64,000 nucleotides of DNA, taken from assembly GCA_934589675.1 (NCBI GenBank), contig CAKTOF010000008.1, positions 1 through 64,000 on the forward strand. Direction: 5' to 3'. Positions 51,062 through 60,790 of the stretch are shown piece by piece. This DNA comes from an uncultured Oscillospiraceae bacterium. GTDB taxonomy: Bacteria; Bacillota; Clostridia; Oscillospirales; Oscillospiraceae. Under the pieces are notes generated by a model that saw only the letters and a list, made by a program, of their open reading frames with translations, was not told where the DNA came from and made no database searches. The position numbers were made by a program, and so were the translations under genes. The first letter of the stretch is position 1, and every line of letters begins with the position of its first letter.

Positions 51062-52017
51062 TGGCGGCGACATATGCCCAGGTGGACCGGCTGCGCCGGA
51101 GGGTGCAGCTCTATGAACAGCTGGCCGCATCTGGTCCAACCGGAAAATATGAGAAGAAGCTGGCCGCAGCCAGGGCGCAGCTGGCCAGGCAGCAGGACAG
51201 CCTGCCCCAGACGGGGCTGACCCTGCCGGAGGGCGTGGTGCTGGATGTCAAGGACCTGTGCATGTACTTCGGCGGGATCCACGCGGTGGATGGCCTCTCC
51301 TTCCAGGTGAAAAAGGGGGATATCTTCGGCCTGATCGGCCCCAACGGCGCGGGAAAGACCACCGTGTTCAACTGCATCACTCAGTTTTACAAGCCCACCT
51401 CCGGCTCTATCCACTTTGAGAACAAGTCGGGACAGGTGGTGGACCTGAACCGGGAAAAGGTCCATGATGTGATCCTCCAGGGCATCGTGCGCACCTTCCA
51501 GAACGTGGAGGTGATCCGGGAGGTGACGGTGCTGGAGAACCTGCTCATCGCGGGGCACCGGCAGTACACCTCCAATCTGGCGCAGCAGGCGCTGCACCTG
51601 CCCATTCTGAAAAAAGAGGAGCGGGTGATCCGGGAGCGGGCCCTCCAGGTGCTGGAGTTCATGGGGCTGACCGGGTATCGGGACTGGTACGCCGCGGGTC
51701 TGCCCTACGGCGTGCTGAAAAAGATCGAGATCGCCCGCACCCTGATGTGCGACCCACAGCTGATCATCCTGGATGAGCCCGCCGCCGGCCTGAATGACAC
51801 AGAGACTGCGGAGCTAGCCAAGCTGATCCGCCGCATCCAGGAGGAATACCACTGCACCATCCTGCTGGTGGAGCATGACATGGGCCTGGTGATGGACATC
51901 TGCCGCACGGTATGTGCCATTTCCTTCGGGAAGCTCTTGGCCATAGGGACTCCGGCCCAGGTACAGGCGGATAAGAGCGTACAGAGCGCTTATCTGGGCG
52001 TGAGCGAGGAGGTGTAA
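51061..52017 (+). CDS. livG: Liv-type ABC transporter ATPase LivG with N-terminal coiled-coil extension
   Basis: A 318-residue ABC ATPase. Walker A is GLIGPNGAGKTT (about residue 95), signature LPYGVLKKIEIARTL, Walker B LIILDEPAAGLN, and switch His in LLVEHDMGL. About 58 residues precede the cassette (QVDRLRRRVQLYEQLAASG to ARAQLARQQDSL), predicted to be helical and coiled. Ordinary LivG proteins of about 255 residues lack this. TGATG overlap with livM fixes the start. Confidence 0.94.
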   Translation: MAATYAQVDRLRRRVQLYEQLAASGPTGKYEKKLAAARAQLARQQDSLPQTGLTLPEGVVLDVKDLCMYFGGIHAVDGLSFQVKKGDIFGLIGPNGAGKTTVFNCITQFYKPTSGSIHFENKSGQVVDLNREKVHDVILQGIVRTFQNVEVIREVTVLENLLIAGHRQYTSNLAQQALHLPILKKEERVIRERALQVLEFMGLTGYRDWYAAGLPYGVLKKIEIARTLMCDPQLIILDEPAAGLNDTETAELAKLIRRIQEEYHCTILLVEHDMGLVMDICRTVCAISFGKLLAIGTPAQVQADKSVQSAYLGVSEEV

Positions 52018-52019
52018 GT

Positions 52020-52736
<717 letters not shown>

Positions 52737-52764
52737 GCTTTTTATTCTTTTGTTGGCAAACCCC

Positions 52765-52793
52765 TTGACACATCCACCCAAATGATTTGAAAT
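52765..52793 (+). promoter_or_regulatory. Possible secondary promoter before the binding-protein gene
   Basis: Perfect TTGACA (52765-52770), 17-base spacer, poor TGAAAT (52788-52793). It could raise expression of the binding protein relative to the channel. Confidence 0.35.
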
Positions 52794-52810
52794 TGAAAAG
52801 GAGAATGAAA

Positions 52811-54229
52811 ATGAAAACGAAAAAACGATGGCTCGCTCTGTTTACCTGTTTAGTCATGCTCTGTTCCATTGTCCTGACTGGCTGTGGCGATCAGGGCGCA
52901 ACCAACGGCACCACTCCCTCTGATGGAGCAACCAACAGCACCACCCCCTCTGATGGAGCCAGCAAGCCCTCCACTCCTGCGCCGGATGACGGCGATGACG
53001 GCAATGACATGACCGAGCCGGACGTCACCGATACCACCATCCTGGTGGGCAACACCGCCGCCACCACCGGCGCTTTTGCCGCTGTGGGTGTCCCCTTCAA
53101 CGCCGGACTGGAGGCCGCGCTGAAGGCCTACAACGACGCCGGCGGATTTGAGGGCCGCACCGTCAAACTGATCCACTACGATGACGGCTTTGACGCCGCC
53201 CAGGGCATGACCTACACCCAGACCCTGGTGGAGGACGATCAGGTGTTCGCCCTGGTGGGTCACTTCGGAACCAACACGGTGGGCGCCACCCTGGATTATC
53301 TGAAAAGCGTCGGTATCCCGATGATGCACGCTGCGACTGGTATCTCCACTTTGTACCAAGAGCACGCCATGGGAAAGGACGCATGTATCTTCCCCGTCCA
53401 GCCCATCTATAACGCGGAGGGCCGGGTGCTGCTGGCCCGGGCAGTTGCGTCCACTGAGAACAACATCGGCCTGGGTGGGACCAAAATCGGCGTCATCGCC
53501 ACTACGGACGATGCTGGCTCCGGCATACTGGCTGGCATCAAGCGCCAGCTGGAGGAGATCGACGTGGAGGTCGTGATTCAGGAGGTGGACCCTGCGGCGA
53601 CTGATTATACCGCTGCCGCCTCTGTGCTGAAGAACGCCGGCTGCGATGTGGTCATCGGCGCCATGAACCAGGCACCGTTCCAGAACATGATGAACTCCAT
53701 GCGGGATATTGCCTATGATGCGAAGGTGATCACTTCCTACGTTTCCGCCTCCGCGGCGTTCTTAGGGGAATTGGTTGCCTCCGGCGCGGTCACGGCGAAC
53801 CGGCCGGTCTACACCACATCCTGGCTGGATATTGCAACCGAACAGGGCGCAGCTGAACTGGCCGAGTTTATGGCGGTACAGCTGGCCTGGGAGGCAGAAC
53901 AGGGCATTGCTCAGGCGGATGGCTACTCTCTGAACTCCTATGCTATGGCGGGCTATGTTGCGGCCAAGCTGTTTATCCACGGTCTGGAACAGGTCGAGGC
54001 TCAGGGGCTGGAGCTGACCTGGGAGAATTACATTGCAGCTGCCGAAAGCGTTCCGTACCATATCCCCATGGGGGGCGATATCGATTTTTCGGATGGCGCT
54101 CGTCTTGGTGTTACGGCGCTGTCGCTGAATACGATCTCTTTGGAGACCAATCCTGATACTGGGGCGTATGACCTATTGACGGTCAGCCCGATCATGTCTC
54201 TGGATGATGTTATGGCCGCGGTAGGCTAA
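52811..54229 (+). CDS. Liv-type ABC substrate-binding lipoprotein
   Basis: A 472-residue lipoprotein with signal peptide and lipobox VLTGC (Cys25). A linker with two near-identical TTPSDGA units is encoded by a tandem DNA duplication at about 52893-52960. The rest is a type 1 periplasmic-binding fold (ILVGNTAATTGAFAAVGVPFNAGLEAA onward), as in LivJ/LivK and related amide- or acid-binding proteins. AAAAGGAG fits ATG 52811; ATG 52805 and TTG 52787 are in frame but badly spaced. Placed last in the importer set. The ligand is presumably the compound that the downstream hydrolases and CoA-transferase process. Confidence 0.9.
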   Translation: MKTKKRWLALFTCLVMLCSIVLTGCGDQGATNGTTPSDGATNSTTPSDGASKPSTPAPDDGDDGNDMTEPDVTDTTILVGNTAATTGAFAAVGVPFNAGLEAALKAYNDAGGFEGRTVKLIHYDDGFDAAQGMTYTQTLVEDDQVFALVGHFGTNTVGATLDYLKSVGIPMMHAATGISTLYQEHAMGKDACIFPVQPIYNAEGRVLLARAVASTENNIGLGGTKIGVIATTDDAGSGILAGIKRQLEEIDVEVVIQEVDPAATDYTAAASVLKNAGCDVVIGAMNQAPFQNMMNSMRDIAYDAKVITSYVSASAAFLGELVASGAVTANRPVYTTSWLDIATEQGAAELAEFMAVQLAWEAEQGIAQADGYSLNSYAMAGYVAAKLFIHGLEQVEAQGLELTWENYIAAAESVPYHIPMGGDIDFSDGARLGVTALSLNTISLETNPDTGAYDLLTVSPIMSLDDVMAAVG

Positions 54230-54242
54230 ACGAAATTGAGCG

Positions 54243-54281
54243 CGGACAAAGGGCGGAGGCAAGCCTCCTCCGCCCTTTGTC
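54243..54281 (+). terminator. Long hairpin after the binding-protein gene
   Basis: GGACAAAGGGCGGAG (54243-54257) pairs with CTCCGCCCTTTGTCC (54267-54281), a 15-bp stem. Only a distant CCCTTTTG follows, so termination may be partial. It could also stabilise the liv mRNA. Confidence 0.6.
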
Positions 54282-54395
54282 CAGATACCCTTTTGTGATT
54301 TGTTGTCCATCAACGTGCAGATGGAAAAATGAAGCTATCCATCTATAAACGATAAAAAAGATAGGCTCGTTTTATTAAAAGGAGGCAATCGTGCT

Positions 54396-55217
54396 ATGCC
54401 CCATTTTCAGTACAATGACAAAGTAAAGCTCTACTATGAAGAACATGGAGACCCAAATGGAACACAGACCGTCGCGTTCTTGAATGGCGTTATGGCCTCT
54501 GCCGGCAGCTGGTCTTTGCTTTGGCCGGTATTTGAGCGGGCCGGGTTCCGTATTATCGCGCATGATTTCAAAGGGCAGTTGAAGTCTTCCAAACCAGACG
54601 GCCCCTATACATTTGATGAACACTGCGCCGAAACGAAGGCGCTGCTTGAACATCTCGGCGTAAAAAAGGTACATCTGATCGGCACGTCCTATGGCGGGGA
54701 GATCGCCATGAAAATGGCGATCCTGTATCCTGAACTGGTCGACACGATCTCTGTGATCGATTCGGTCAGTGAGCTGGACCCGGTCTGTGAGGGATTTGTC
54801 GTGGGCTGGAAGGTCCTGTGTGACACCATGGATGGAGAGACTTTCTTCTGGGGGATGGCGCCGAGCATCTATGGCCCTGATTTTATTGAAAACAACCGTG
54901 CCATGCTGTCGGAACGGGCAAAGGCGATCAAGCATAACCCCGATCGGTATCTGGAAGGCCAAAAGGTGTTGTACGATACCTTTGCGCACGATGTGACGAT
55001 GACAGATCAGCTGCATAAGATCCAGTGCCCCGCCCTGATCCTCTGCGGCGAGGAGGATATCCTGAAGCCGCCCAAGTTCTCTCAGATCATAGCGGACAAT
55101 ATCCCCAATGCAGAGTATGTTACCATCCCAAACTGTGGTCATGTGGCTATCTTTGAGAAGCCAAAGGAATTGGAGAGCGCGATTTTTGGTTTTATCATGA
55201 AGCACACCATGGTCTGA
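54396..55217 (+). CDS. Alpha/beta hydrolase 1
   Basis: A 273-residue alpha/beta hydrolase. The oxyanion region is FLNGVMASAGSW, the nucleophile Ser98 in GTSYGGEIA, acid Asp in CGEEDILKP, and His in NCGHVAIFEKP; the triad is complete. It resembles ester, lactone and C-C bond hydrolases of the MhpC/BioH type. AAGGAGG precedes ATG 54396. It is probably a paralogue of hydrolase 2 (shared SYGGE motif and LNG oxyanion loop). First gene after the importer block; it likely opens or cleaves the imported substrate. Confidence 0.88.
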   Translation: MPHFQYNDKVKLYYEEHGDPNGTQTVAFLNGVMASAGSWSLLWPVFERAGFRIIAHDFKGQLKSSKPDGPYTFDEHCAETKALLEHLGVKKVHLIGTSYGGEIAMKMAILYPELVDTISVIDSVSELDPVCEGFVVGWKVLCDTMDGETFFWGMAPSIYGPDFIENNRAMLSERAKAIKHNPDRYLEGQKVLYDTFAHDVTMTDQLHKIQCPALILCGEEDILKPPKFSQIIADNIPNAEYVTIPNCGHVAIFEKPKELESAIFGFIMKHTMV

Positions 55218-55243
55218 AATATCTGAACCAAGGAGAAGTCATT

Positions 55244-56560
55244 ATGAATTATGAAGGAAAATACATCTCCGTGGAGCGGGCACTGTCCTTCGTCAAGTCC
55301 AACGACGTGATCGTCACTGGACTGGGCGCGGCGGAGGCCGGGCTGTTCATGGGTCAGCTGCACGCCATCGCCCACCGGGTGCGCAACGTGACGGTGACCA
55401 ACTGCCTGCCCACGCACCCCTCTGAAATCTATAAGCCGGAATATGTTGACTCCTTCAACGTGGACGGCTGGTTCTTCGCCCCCCAGATGCGCAAAGCCCA
55501 TTCCAACGGCAACATGGCCTACATCCCAAACCACCTGCATCTGGCGGCGGTGAAGCGGCTGGCCTTTGTCAAACCCAACATCTATGTGGGCGCGGCCTCT
55601 ATGCCTGACAAGCACGGCTACATCTCCCTGTCCCTGTCCAACACCTATGAGAAGCGGATGATGGAGGCGGCGGACCTGGTGATGCTGGAGGTCAACCCCA
55701 ACATGCCCTACACCCTGGGTGACGTGCAGGTGCCGGTGGAGGACGTGGACTACCTCATCCGGGCGGACTACATGCCCCCGGTGACGCCGGACCTGCCCTA
55801 CTCCGAGAAGGACTCGGCTATCGGCAAGCTGATCGCTGACATGGTCCCCGACGGGGCCTGCATCCAGCTGGGCATCGGCGGAATCCCCAACGCGGTGGCC
55901 GCCGCCCTGGAGACCAAGAACGACCTGGGTGTCCACACCGAGATGCTCACCAGCGGCATGATGCGCCTGGCCAAGATGGGTGTCATCAACGGCAAGTGCA
56001 AGCAGATCAACAAGGGGAAGATGGTCACCACCTTCGCCATGGGCATCCCGGAACTGTACGAGTTCATGGACTATAACCCCGGCATCGCGGTGATGGACGG
56101 GACCTGGACCAACGACCCCTACACCATCGCCCAGAACGACAACCAGATCTCCATCAACACCTCCCTCGAGGTGGACCTCACCGGCCAGTGCGCCTCGGAG
56201 TCCATCGGCTCCCGGCAGTTCTCCGGCACCGGCGGGCAGTCGGACACCGCCATCGGCGCCCAGATGTCCAAAAACGGAAAGTCCATCATCGCCCTGTATT
56301 CCACCGCCATGGTGAAGGACCCGGAGACCGGGGAGCGCCATGAGGTGTCCAAGATCGTGCCCCAGCTCATGCCGGGGGCGGCGGTCTCTCTGTCCCGCAA
56401 CGATGTGGACCGGGTTGTGACGGAATATGGCGTGGCCGAACTGCGGGGGACCAGTATTCGGGACCGGGTGGCCCGTCTCATCGAGATCGCCCATCCCAGG
56501 TTCCGGGAAGAGCTGTGGGAACAGGCAGTAGAAACAGGTATCCTGGGCCGGCGCAGATAG
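55244..56560 (+). CDS. Acetyl-CoA hydrolase/transferase family CoA-transferase (4-hydroxybutyrate/butyrate type)
   Basis: A 438-residue family I CoA-transferase. The Glu that forms the enzyme-CoA thioester is E233 in VHTEMLTSG, matching the HTEM motif of clostridial 4-hydroxybutyrate and butyryl-CoA:acetate CoA-transferases. GIGGIPNAVA and TGGQSDTAIGAQ are the CoA-binding loops. It moves CoA from acetyl-CoA or butyryl-CoA to a carboxylic acid and so activates it without ATP. It lies between two hydrolases, suggesting that it activates their acid product. The exact acid (butyrate, crotonate, 3- or 4-hydroxybutyrate) cannot be read from the sequence. Confidence 0.92.
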   Translation: MNYEGKYISVERALSFVKSNDVIVTGLGAAEAGLFMGQLHAIAHRVRNVTVTNCLPTHPSEIYKPEYVDSFNVDGWFFAPQMRKAHSNGNMAYIPNHLHLAAVKRLAFVKPNIYVGAASMPDKHGYISLSLSNTYEKRMMEAADLVMLEVNPNMPYTLGDVQVPVEDVDYLIRADYMPPVTPDLPYSEKDSAIGKLIADMVPDGACIQLGIGGIPNAVAAALETKNDLGVHTEMLTSGMMRLAKMGVINGKCKQINKGKMVTTFAMGIPELYEFMDYNPGIAVMDGTWTNDPYTIAQNDNQISINTSLEVDLTGQCASESIGSRQFSGTGGQSDTAIGAQMSKNGKSIIALYSTAMVKDPETGERHEVSKIVPQLMPGAAVSLSRNDVDRVVTEYGVAELRGTSIRDRVARLIEIAHPRFREELWEQAVETGILGRRR

Positions 56561-56573
56561 GGAGGAAGCTCCA

Positions 56574-57389
56574 ATGGCGTGTTTTGTATTTGAAAACAAG
56601 CGTATCCACTATGAAGAATACGGACAGGGCAAGCCGCTGATCCTCCTTAACGGCATCATGATGTCCTGCGCAAGCTGGGCCGCGTTCGTGGAACCGTTTT
56701 CCGCAAGCAATCGGTTGATCCTGCTGGACTTCCTTGATCAGGGGCGGTCTGACAGGATGGAGGAGCCCTATGAGCAGGCCATCCAGGTGGAAGTGGTCAA
56801 GGGCTTGCTGGATCATTTGGATATCAAAAAGGCATGTATCATGGGGATTTCCTATGGCGGAGAGGTCGCGCAGCAATTTGCTGTGAAATATAGAGAATAT
56901 GTTGACCGCCTGATATTGTTCAATACTACGGCCCGCACCGGCCCTTGGCTGGGGGACATCGGAGATGGCTGGAATCTGGCAGCGGGGAATCCGGACGCCT
57001 ACTATCTCACCACGATCCCCGTCATCTACTCCCCTGCTTTCTATCGCCGGGAAAACGAATGGCTGAACCGTCGCCGGGAGCAGCTTCGTCCCGTCTTCGC
57101 CAGCCAGGATTTTATCCAGGCAATGATCCGTCTGACCAACAGCGCCAGAAATTATGATGTCGTAGAGGAGCTCCACCGGATCGCCGCTCCCACCCTGGTG
57201 GTTTCCTGCCAACAGGACCTTCTGACCCCGCTGGAGGAGCAGGAGTTGATCTGTCGGCACATCCCCAACAGCCACCATGTGATCCTGCCCGGCAGCGGAC
57301 ACGCCTCCATGTATGAAACGCCGCTTCTGTTTGCCTCCCTTGTGCTGGGTTTCTGCAACTGTGATCGAGTCAAATTCGAGATCGCCTGA
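56574..57389 (+). CDS. Alpha/beta hydrolase 2
   Basis: A 271-residue alpha/beta hydrolase with Ser93 in GISYGGEVA, Asp in SCQQDLLTP and His in GSGHASMYE. The oxyanion loop LNGIMMSCASW resembles that of hydrolase 1, and the SYGGE nucleophile elbow is shared, so duplication and divergence are likely. It starts 13 bases after the CoA-transferase stop. Esterase, thioesterase or C-C hydrolase activity is possible; no substrate can be assigned. Confidence 0.88.
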   Translation: MACFVFENKRIHYEEYGQGKPLILLNGIMMSCASWAAFVEPFSASNRLILLDFLDQGRSDRMEEPYEQAIQVEVVKGLLDHLDIKKACIMGISYGGEVAQQFAVKYREYVDRLILFNTTARTGPWLGDIGDGWNLAAGNPDAYYLTTIPVIYSPAFYRRENEWLNRRREQLRPVFASQDFIQAMIRLTNSARNYDVVEELHRIAAPTLVVSCQQDLLTPLEEQELICRHIPNSHHVILPGSGHASMYETPLLFASLVLGFCNCDRVKFEIA

Positions 57390-57398
57390 TGGATTTTG

Positions 57399-57427
57399 TT
57401 GCGCGGCGGCGGAAAAAGGGATATACT
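57399..57427 (+). promoter_or_regulatory. Candidate promoter of the TetR gene
   Basis: TTGCGC (57399-57404), 17-base spacer, TATACT (57422-57427). It gives a leader of about 35 bases to TTG 57468. Confidence 0.5.
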
Positions 57428-57467
57428 GAAGTTTGGAGTTGAGAAAATAAACAAGCGGGGTGCGAAC

Positions 57468-58244
57468 TTGGACTACGGAGTTTTACTCAAGAAGCCGAAG
57501 ACCAAACGGGGCAGACATACCCTCAATCGTCTCGTGTCAGCCGCGGCTCAGGTATTTTATGAAAAAGGGTATCATAATGCAACCATCAATGATATCACGC
57601 AGCGGGCCGGCGTATCGGCCGGGGCCTTTTATGTCTATTTTGACAGTAAGTACAACCTGTATAAATGCCTCCTGCTCCAGTGCAGCCATATGATCCGCAA
57701 GCACTTGAACCAGGCTGTCCAGGATTGTAAAACCCGACAGGAGGTGGAAGAGGTTGGCCTGCGGGTCTGGCTGGAATTCGTGCGGCAGAACCGTTACATG
57801 TATCATATCATTTGGGAGTCCCTGTATATCGACAAGCAGCTGTTCGTGGACTACTACGTCAACTTTAGCAAGGCGTATATGCGGGGGATCGATGCGGCAA
57901 AGGCCAAAGGGGAAATCCGGCCTGAGATCGACAGCGAGGTGTTGGCCTATACCCTGATGGGCGCGTCCAACTTTTTGGGCTTGAATTGGGGCCTGTTCAA
58001 GAACTATCCCACAGATTTTGAGCAGGTCGTGACAAGTTTTATGTATATCATCGATGGCGGGATCTTCACAGGAGACAAAACAAATGCTTCAGATCCGGAC
58101 CCATTGCCCATCCGCATCCAGATGGAGTTTGACGACGATGAGGAGCTGGATGAGGATGAGGACGAGGATGAGGAAACCGAAGATGGAGCAGAAGCAGATA
58201 TAAGCGGAACCGAGCAGTGTGAAATAGACGATTCAAAGGAGTGA
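57468..58244 (+). CDS. TetR/AcrR-family regulator with acidic C-terminal tail
   Basis: About 258 residues. The TetR DNA-binding domain spans roughly residues 15-65 (LVSAAAQVFYEKGYHNATINDITQRAGVSAGAFYVYFDSK). An all-helical ligand domain follows. The last 45 residues are strongly acidic (DDDEELDEDEDEDEE), encoded by repeated GAG/GAT triplets, and are unusual for TetR proteins. TTG 57468 with GGGGTG upstream is the best start; an in-frame TTG at 57396 would lie before the promoter -10. Likely local repressor of the island; its ligand could be the substrate or an acyl-CoA. Confidence 0.88.
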   Translation: MDYGVLLKKPKTKRGRHTLNRLVSAAAQVFYEKGYHNATINDITQRAGVSAGAFYVYFDSKYNLYKCLLLQCSHMIRKHLNQAVQDCKTRQEVEEVGLRVWLEFVRQNRYMYHIIWESLYIDKQLFVDYYVNFSKAYMRGIDAAKAKGEIRPEIDSEVLAYTLMGASNFLGLNWGLFKNYPTDFEQVVTSFMYIIDGGIFTGDKTNASDPDPLPIRIQMEFDDDEELDEDEDEDEETEDGAEADISGTEQCEIDDSKE

Positions 58245-58250
58245 CGCAAG

Positions 58251-59264
58251 ATGTATCCGCAGCAGCATCTGACCACGAAGCGCCTGACCACGGCCTATTA
58301 CCGGGCGGGCGAGGGAAACGCGCGCAAGCTTTTGCTGGTCCACGGCAATGTATCATCTTCTGTGTTTTACCTGCCGCTGCTTCCCGCGCTGTCTGCGCAG
58401 TTTGACGTGGTGGCGGCAGATCTGCGCTGTTTCGGGGACTCGGATGCTCTGCCGGTAGATGCCACACGGGGCTTTCGGGACTGGACAGACGATCTTGCCC
58501 AGTTTACCGCTGCGCTGGGCTGGGATCGGTTTTCCATTGCTGGCTGGTCTATGGGAGGCTGCGTGGCTATGCAGTATGCCATCGACCACGGGGAGCAACT
58601 CACGGGGCTGATCCTGATCAACCCTGGTTCTCCTTATGGCTTCGGCGGCACCAGCGGCCCGGATGGCGAGCTGCTGGACCCGCCGGGTCTGGCCTCCGGC
58701 GGCGGCTGCGCCAATGCCCAGCTGGTGGAGTGCCTGAAGAACGGGGATCGGGAGCTGCCCCGCACCACGCTGAACAGCATCTATTTCAAGCCGCCCTTCC
58801 GGATGCCGGACTGGGAGGAACAGTTCATTGACAGCATGCTCAAAACCAAGGTAGGGAACGGCATGTACCCCGGAGACACCCGTCAGGTAGCCCAGTGGCC
58901 CTTCGTGGCGGCGGGCGACAATGGCATCTGCAACACCATGGCCCCCAACCATGGGAACCTGTCTGGCCTGGCTGATATACCTGTCAAGCCGCCGGTGCTG
59001 TGGGTACGGGGGGATAGCGACATCATGGTCAGTGACACCTCCGTGTGCGACTTCGGCTATCTGGGCCAGATCGGGGCCGTCCCCGGCTGGCCGGGGGCGG
59101 AGACGATCCCGCCCCAGCCTATGGTGACACAGACCAGGGCGGTGCTGGACCGTTATGTCGCCAACGGTGGTACTTATACGGAAACGGTGCTTTCTGGAGG
59201 GCATGGCTGCCATCTGGAATCGCCAGAGGAATTTATTGCAGCAGTGGAATCTTTATTTGCATAA
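58251..59264 (+). CDS. Alpha/beta hydrolase 3 (larger, with cap insertion)
   Basis: A 337-residue alpha/beta hydrolase, distinct from the other two. The oxyanion loop is LVHGNVSSSVFY, the nucleophile Ser100 in AGWSMGGCV, Asp in RGDSDIMVSD and His in SGGHGCHLESP. A long cap with several Gly/Pro-rich stretches (GFGGTSGPDGELLDPPGL) explains the larger size and may set substrate size. AAAGGAGTGAC precedes ATG 58251, six bases after the TetR stop. Last gene of the island, before a strong hairpin. Function not assigned. Confidence 0.88.
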   Translation: MYPQQHLTTKRLTTAYYRAGEGNARKLLLVHGNVSSSVFYLPLLPALSAQFDVVAADLRCFGDSDALPVDATRGFRDWTDDLAQFTAALGWDRFSIAGWSMGGCVAMQYAIDHGEQLTGLILINPGSPYGFGGTSGPDGELLDPPGLASGGGCANAQLVECLKNGDRELPRTTLNSIYFKPPFRMPDWEEQFIDSMLKTKVGNGMYPGDTRQVAQWPFVAAGDNGICNTMAPNHGNLSGLADIPVKPPVLWVRGDSDIMVSDTSVCDFGYLGQIGAVPGWPGAETIPPQPMVTQTRAVLDRYVANGGTYTETVLSGGHGCHLESPEEFIAAVESLFA

Positions 59265-59275
59265 TTGCGGACAGC

Positions 59276-59313
59276 GAATCCCCGCCCCCTGTGGGGACGG
59301 GGATTCCGATTTT
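59276..59313 (+). terminator. Terminator-like hairpin at the right end of the island
   Basis: GAATCCCCG (59276-59284) pairs with CGGGGATTC (59298-59306), enclosing a further CCCC/GGGG pairing, followed by CGATTTTC. It lies between convergent genes and near the change in codon usage. Confidence 0.75.
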
Positions 59314-59377
59314 CTGCGGTTAAATTCGACAGCGGATATGGGAAAATGCCAATCAATCAAATCCGGGATCTGCTTTT

Positions 59378-60745
59378 TTATTTCTTCTTCGCCTCGGGGT
59401 CGTTCCTGGCGCCGTAGCCGGTGATGACGGCAATGACCATGATGGCCAGCAGGATGAGGCAGTAATAGTTGTGCGTCACGATGGTCAGCGGCGAGAGCGT
59501 GACCTCGGCGCTGCTGTTTGCGAGCGTTGCGGGCATGACGGCATGGATCGTCCACGGGGCGAGCGCCGCGAGGCTCAGGCCGCCGCAGTCCATGAGGTTC
59601 GCGCGGCGGTATTTGTTCACGCCGTGCTCCTCGCCGAGCGTGCGGATGACGTCGCCCATGGCGACCATGCCGACGGCGACGACGCCTGTGATCCAGCCCA
59701 TGACGCCGATGGACAGCGCGGTGATGGCCTCCGTGCTGCGGCGGCCGCGGGCGAGCTTCGTGAGCGCAGCGGAAATGTCGGCCACAACACCGCTCTCCTG
59801 CATGATGCCGAGCAGCATGAACGCGCCGTAGAGCATGAACACCGTGCCGACCGTGCCGGTGATGGCGTTGATGAACAATCCGTCGACCTTCCAGCCGCCG
59901 GGGTAGGCAAAGATGTCCGAGACCGCGTAGAGCCCCGAGACGAGGCCGACGATGATGCCCGTCAGGATGCCGATGGACAGCGAGACGATGAGGTGCTGCT
60001 TGAGCAGGCAGCAGGCGATGATGGCAGCCGGGACTAAGATCATGAGCAGGCTCTTGCCGTTAAAGACAAGCTCGGCCGTTCCGGCTTCGGCGCTGCCGCT
60101 GCCGCCGATGATGAGCAGCAGGACGAACACGAGCACGGCCGCCGGGATGGAATACCACACGCGCGTGCGCACGACGCCGCCCATCTGCGCGCCCTGCGTG
60201 TTGGCCGAGGCGATGGTCGTGTCCGAGATGGGCGCGAGGTTGTCGCCGAACAGCGCGCCGGAGATGAGCGCGCCGGCCATGACGGCCGGGTCGACGCCCG
60301 CAAGCACGCCGATCGGGAACAGCACCGGGAACGAGACGACGTATGTGCCGACCGAGGTGCCCGTCGACATGGACAGCACGCAGCAGATGAGGAAGCTGAT
60401 GCCCGCGAACAGGCCGCCGCCGATGCCGGCCTTTACGACCACGCAGGCCAGCGTGCCGACGAGGCCGCTCGACGAGACGAGCTTGCCCGAGATGGCCGCG
60501 AGGATGACCGCCACGGAAATGACGGCAAAGATGGGCCGGCAGAGGCCCTTGACCGCCGCCTCGCCGTAGGCGGTCATGTTTTTGGCAAACGGCGCGCCGA
60601 GGATGATGGCGGCGAAGAACGCCAGGCAGTAGCCGTTGACGTTGGACTGATGCGTACCCGCGATGACGATGAACACGATCGCCGCGAGCAGCGGGATGTA
60701 TTTTCCGATCTTCCCAAACCGGAATTCGAGCTTGGTTTCCTCCAT
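59378..60745 (-). CDS. Na+/H+ antiporter, NhaC family
   Basis: A 455-residue membrane protein with about 12 hydrophobic segments and NhaC-type motifs (SMSTGTSVGTYVVSFPVLFPIG, ALISGALFGDNLAPISDTTIASA, MGWITGVVAVGMVAMGDVI). It exchanges sodium, or a charged metabolite such as malate/lactate in related carriers, for protons. ATG 60745 has AAGGAAGGGAA upstream; a longer frame to 60862 would begin before the promoter. Codon use returns to the core type (many CTC, ACG), so the island ends before this gene. Confidence 0.92.
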   Translation of the reverse strand: MEETKLEFRFGKIGKYIPLLAAIVFIVIAGTHQSNVNGYCLAFFAAIILGAPFAKNMTAYGEAAVKGLCRPIFAVISVAVILAAISGKLVSSSGLVGTLACVVVKAGIGGGLFAGISFLICCVLSMSTGTSVGTYVVSFPVLFPIGVLAGVDPAVMAGALISGALFGDNLAPISDTTIASANTQGAQMGGVVRTRVWYSIPAAVLVFVLLLIIGGSGSAEAGTAELVFNGKSLLMILVPAAIIACCLLKQHLIVSLSIGILTGIIVGLVSGLYAVSDIFAYPGGWKVDGLFINAITGTVGTVFMLYGAFMLLGIMQESGVVADISAALTKLARGRRSTEAITALSIGVMGWITGVVAVGMVAMGDVIRTLGEEHGVNKYRRANLMDCGGLSLAALAPWTIHAVMPATLANSSAEVTLSPLTIVTHNYYCLILLAIMVIAVITGYGARNDPEAKKK

Positions 60746-60790
60746 GTGGTATTCCCTTCCTTTCGCACTACAGCGAACTAAACGACGACT

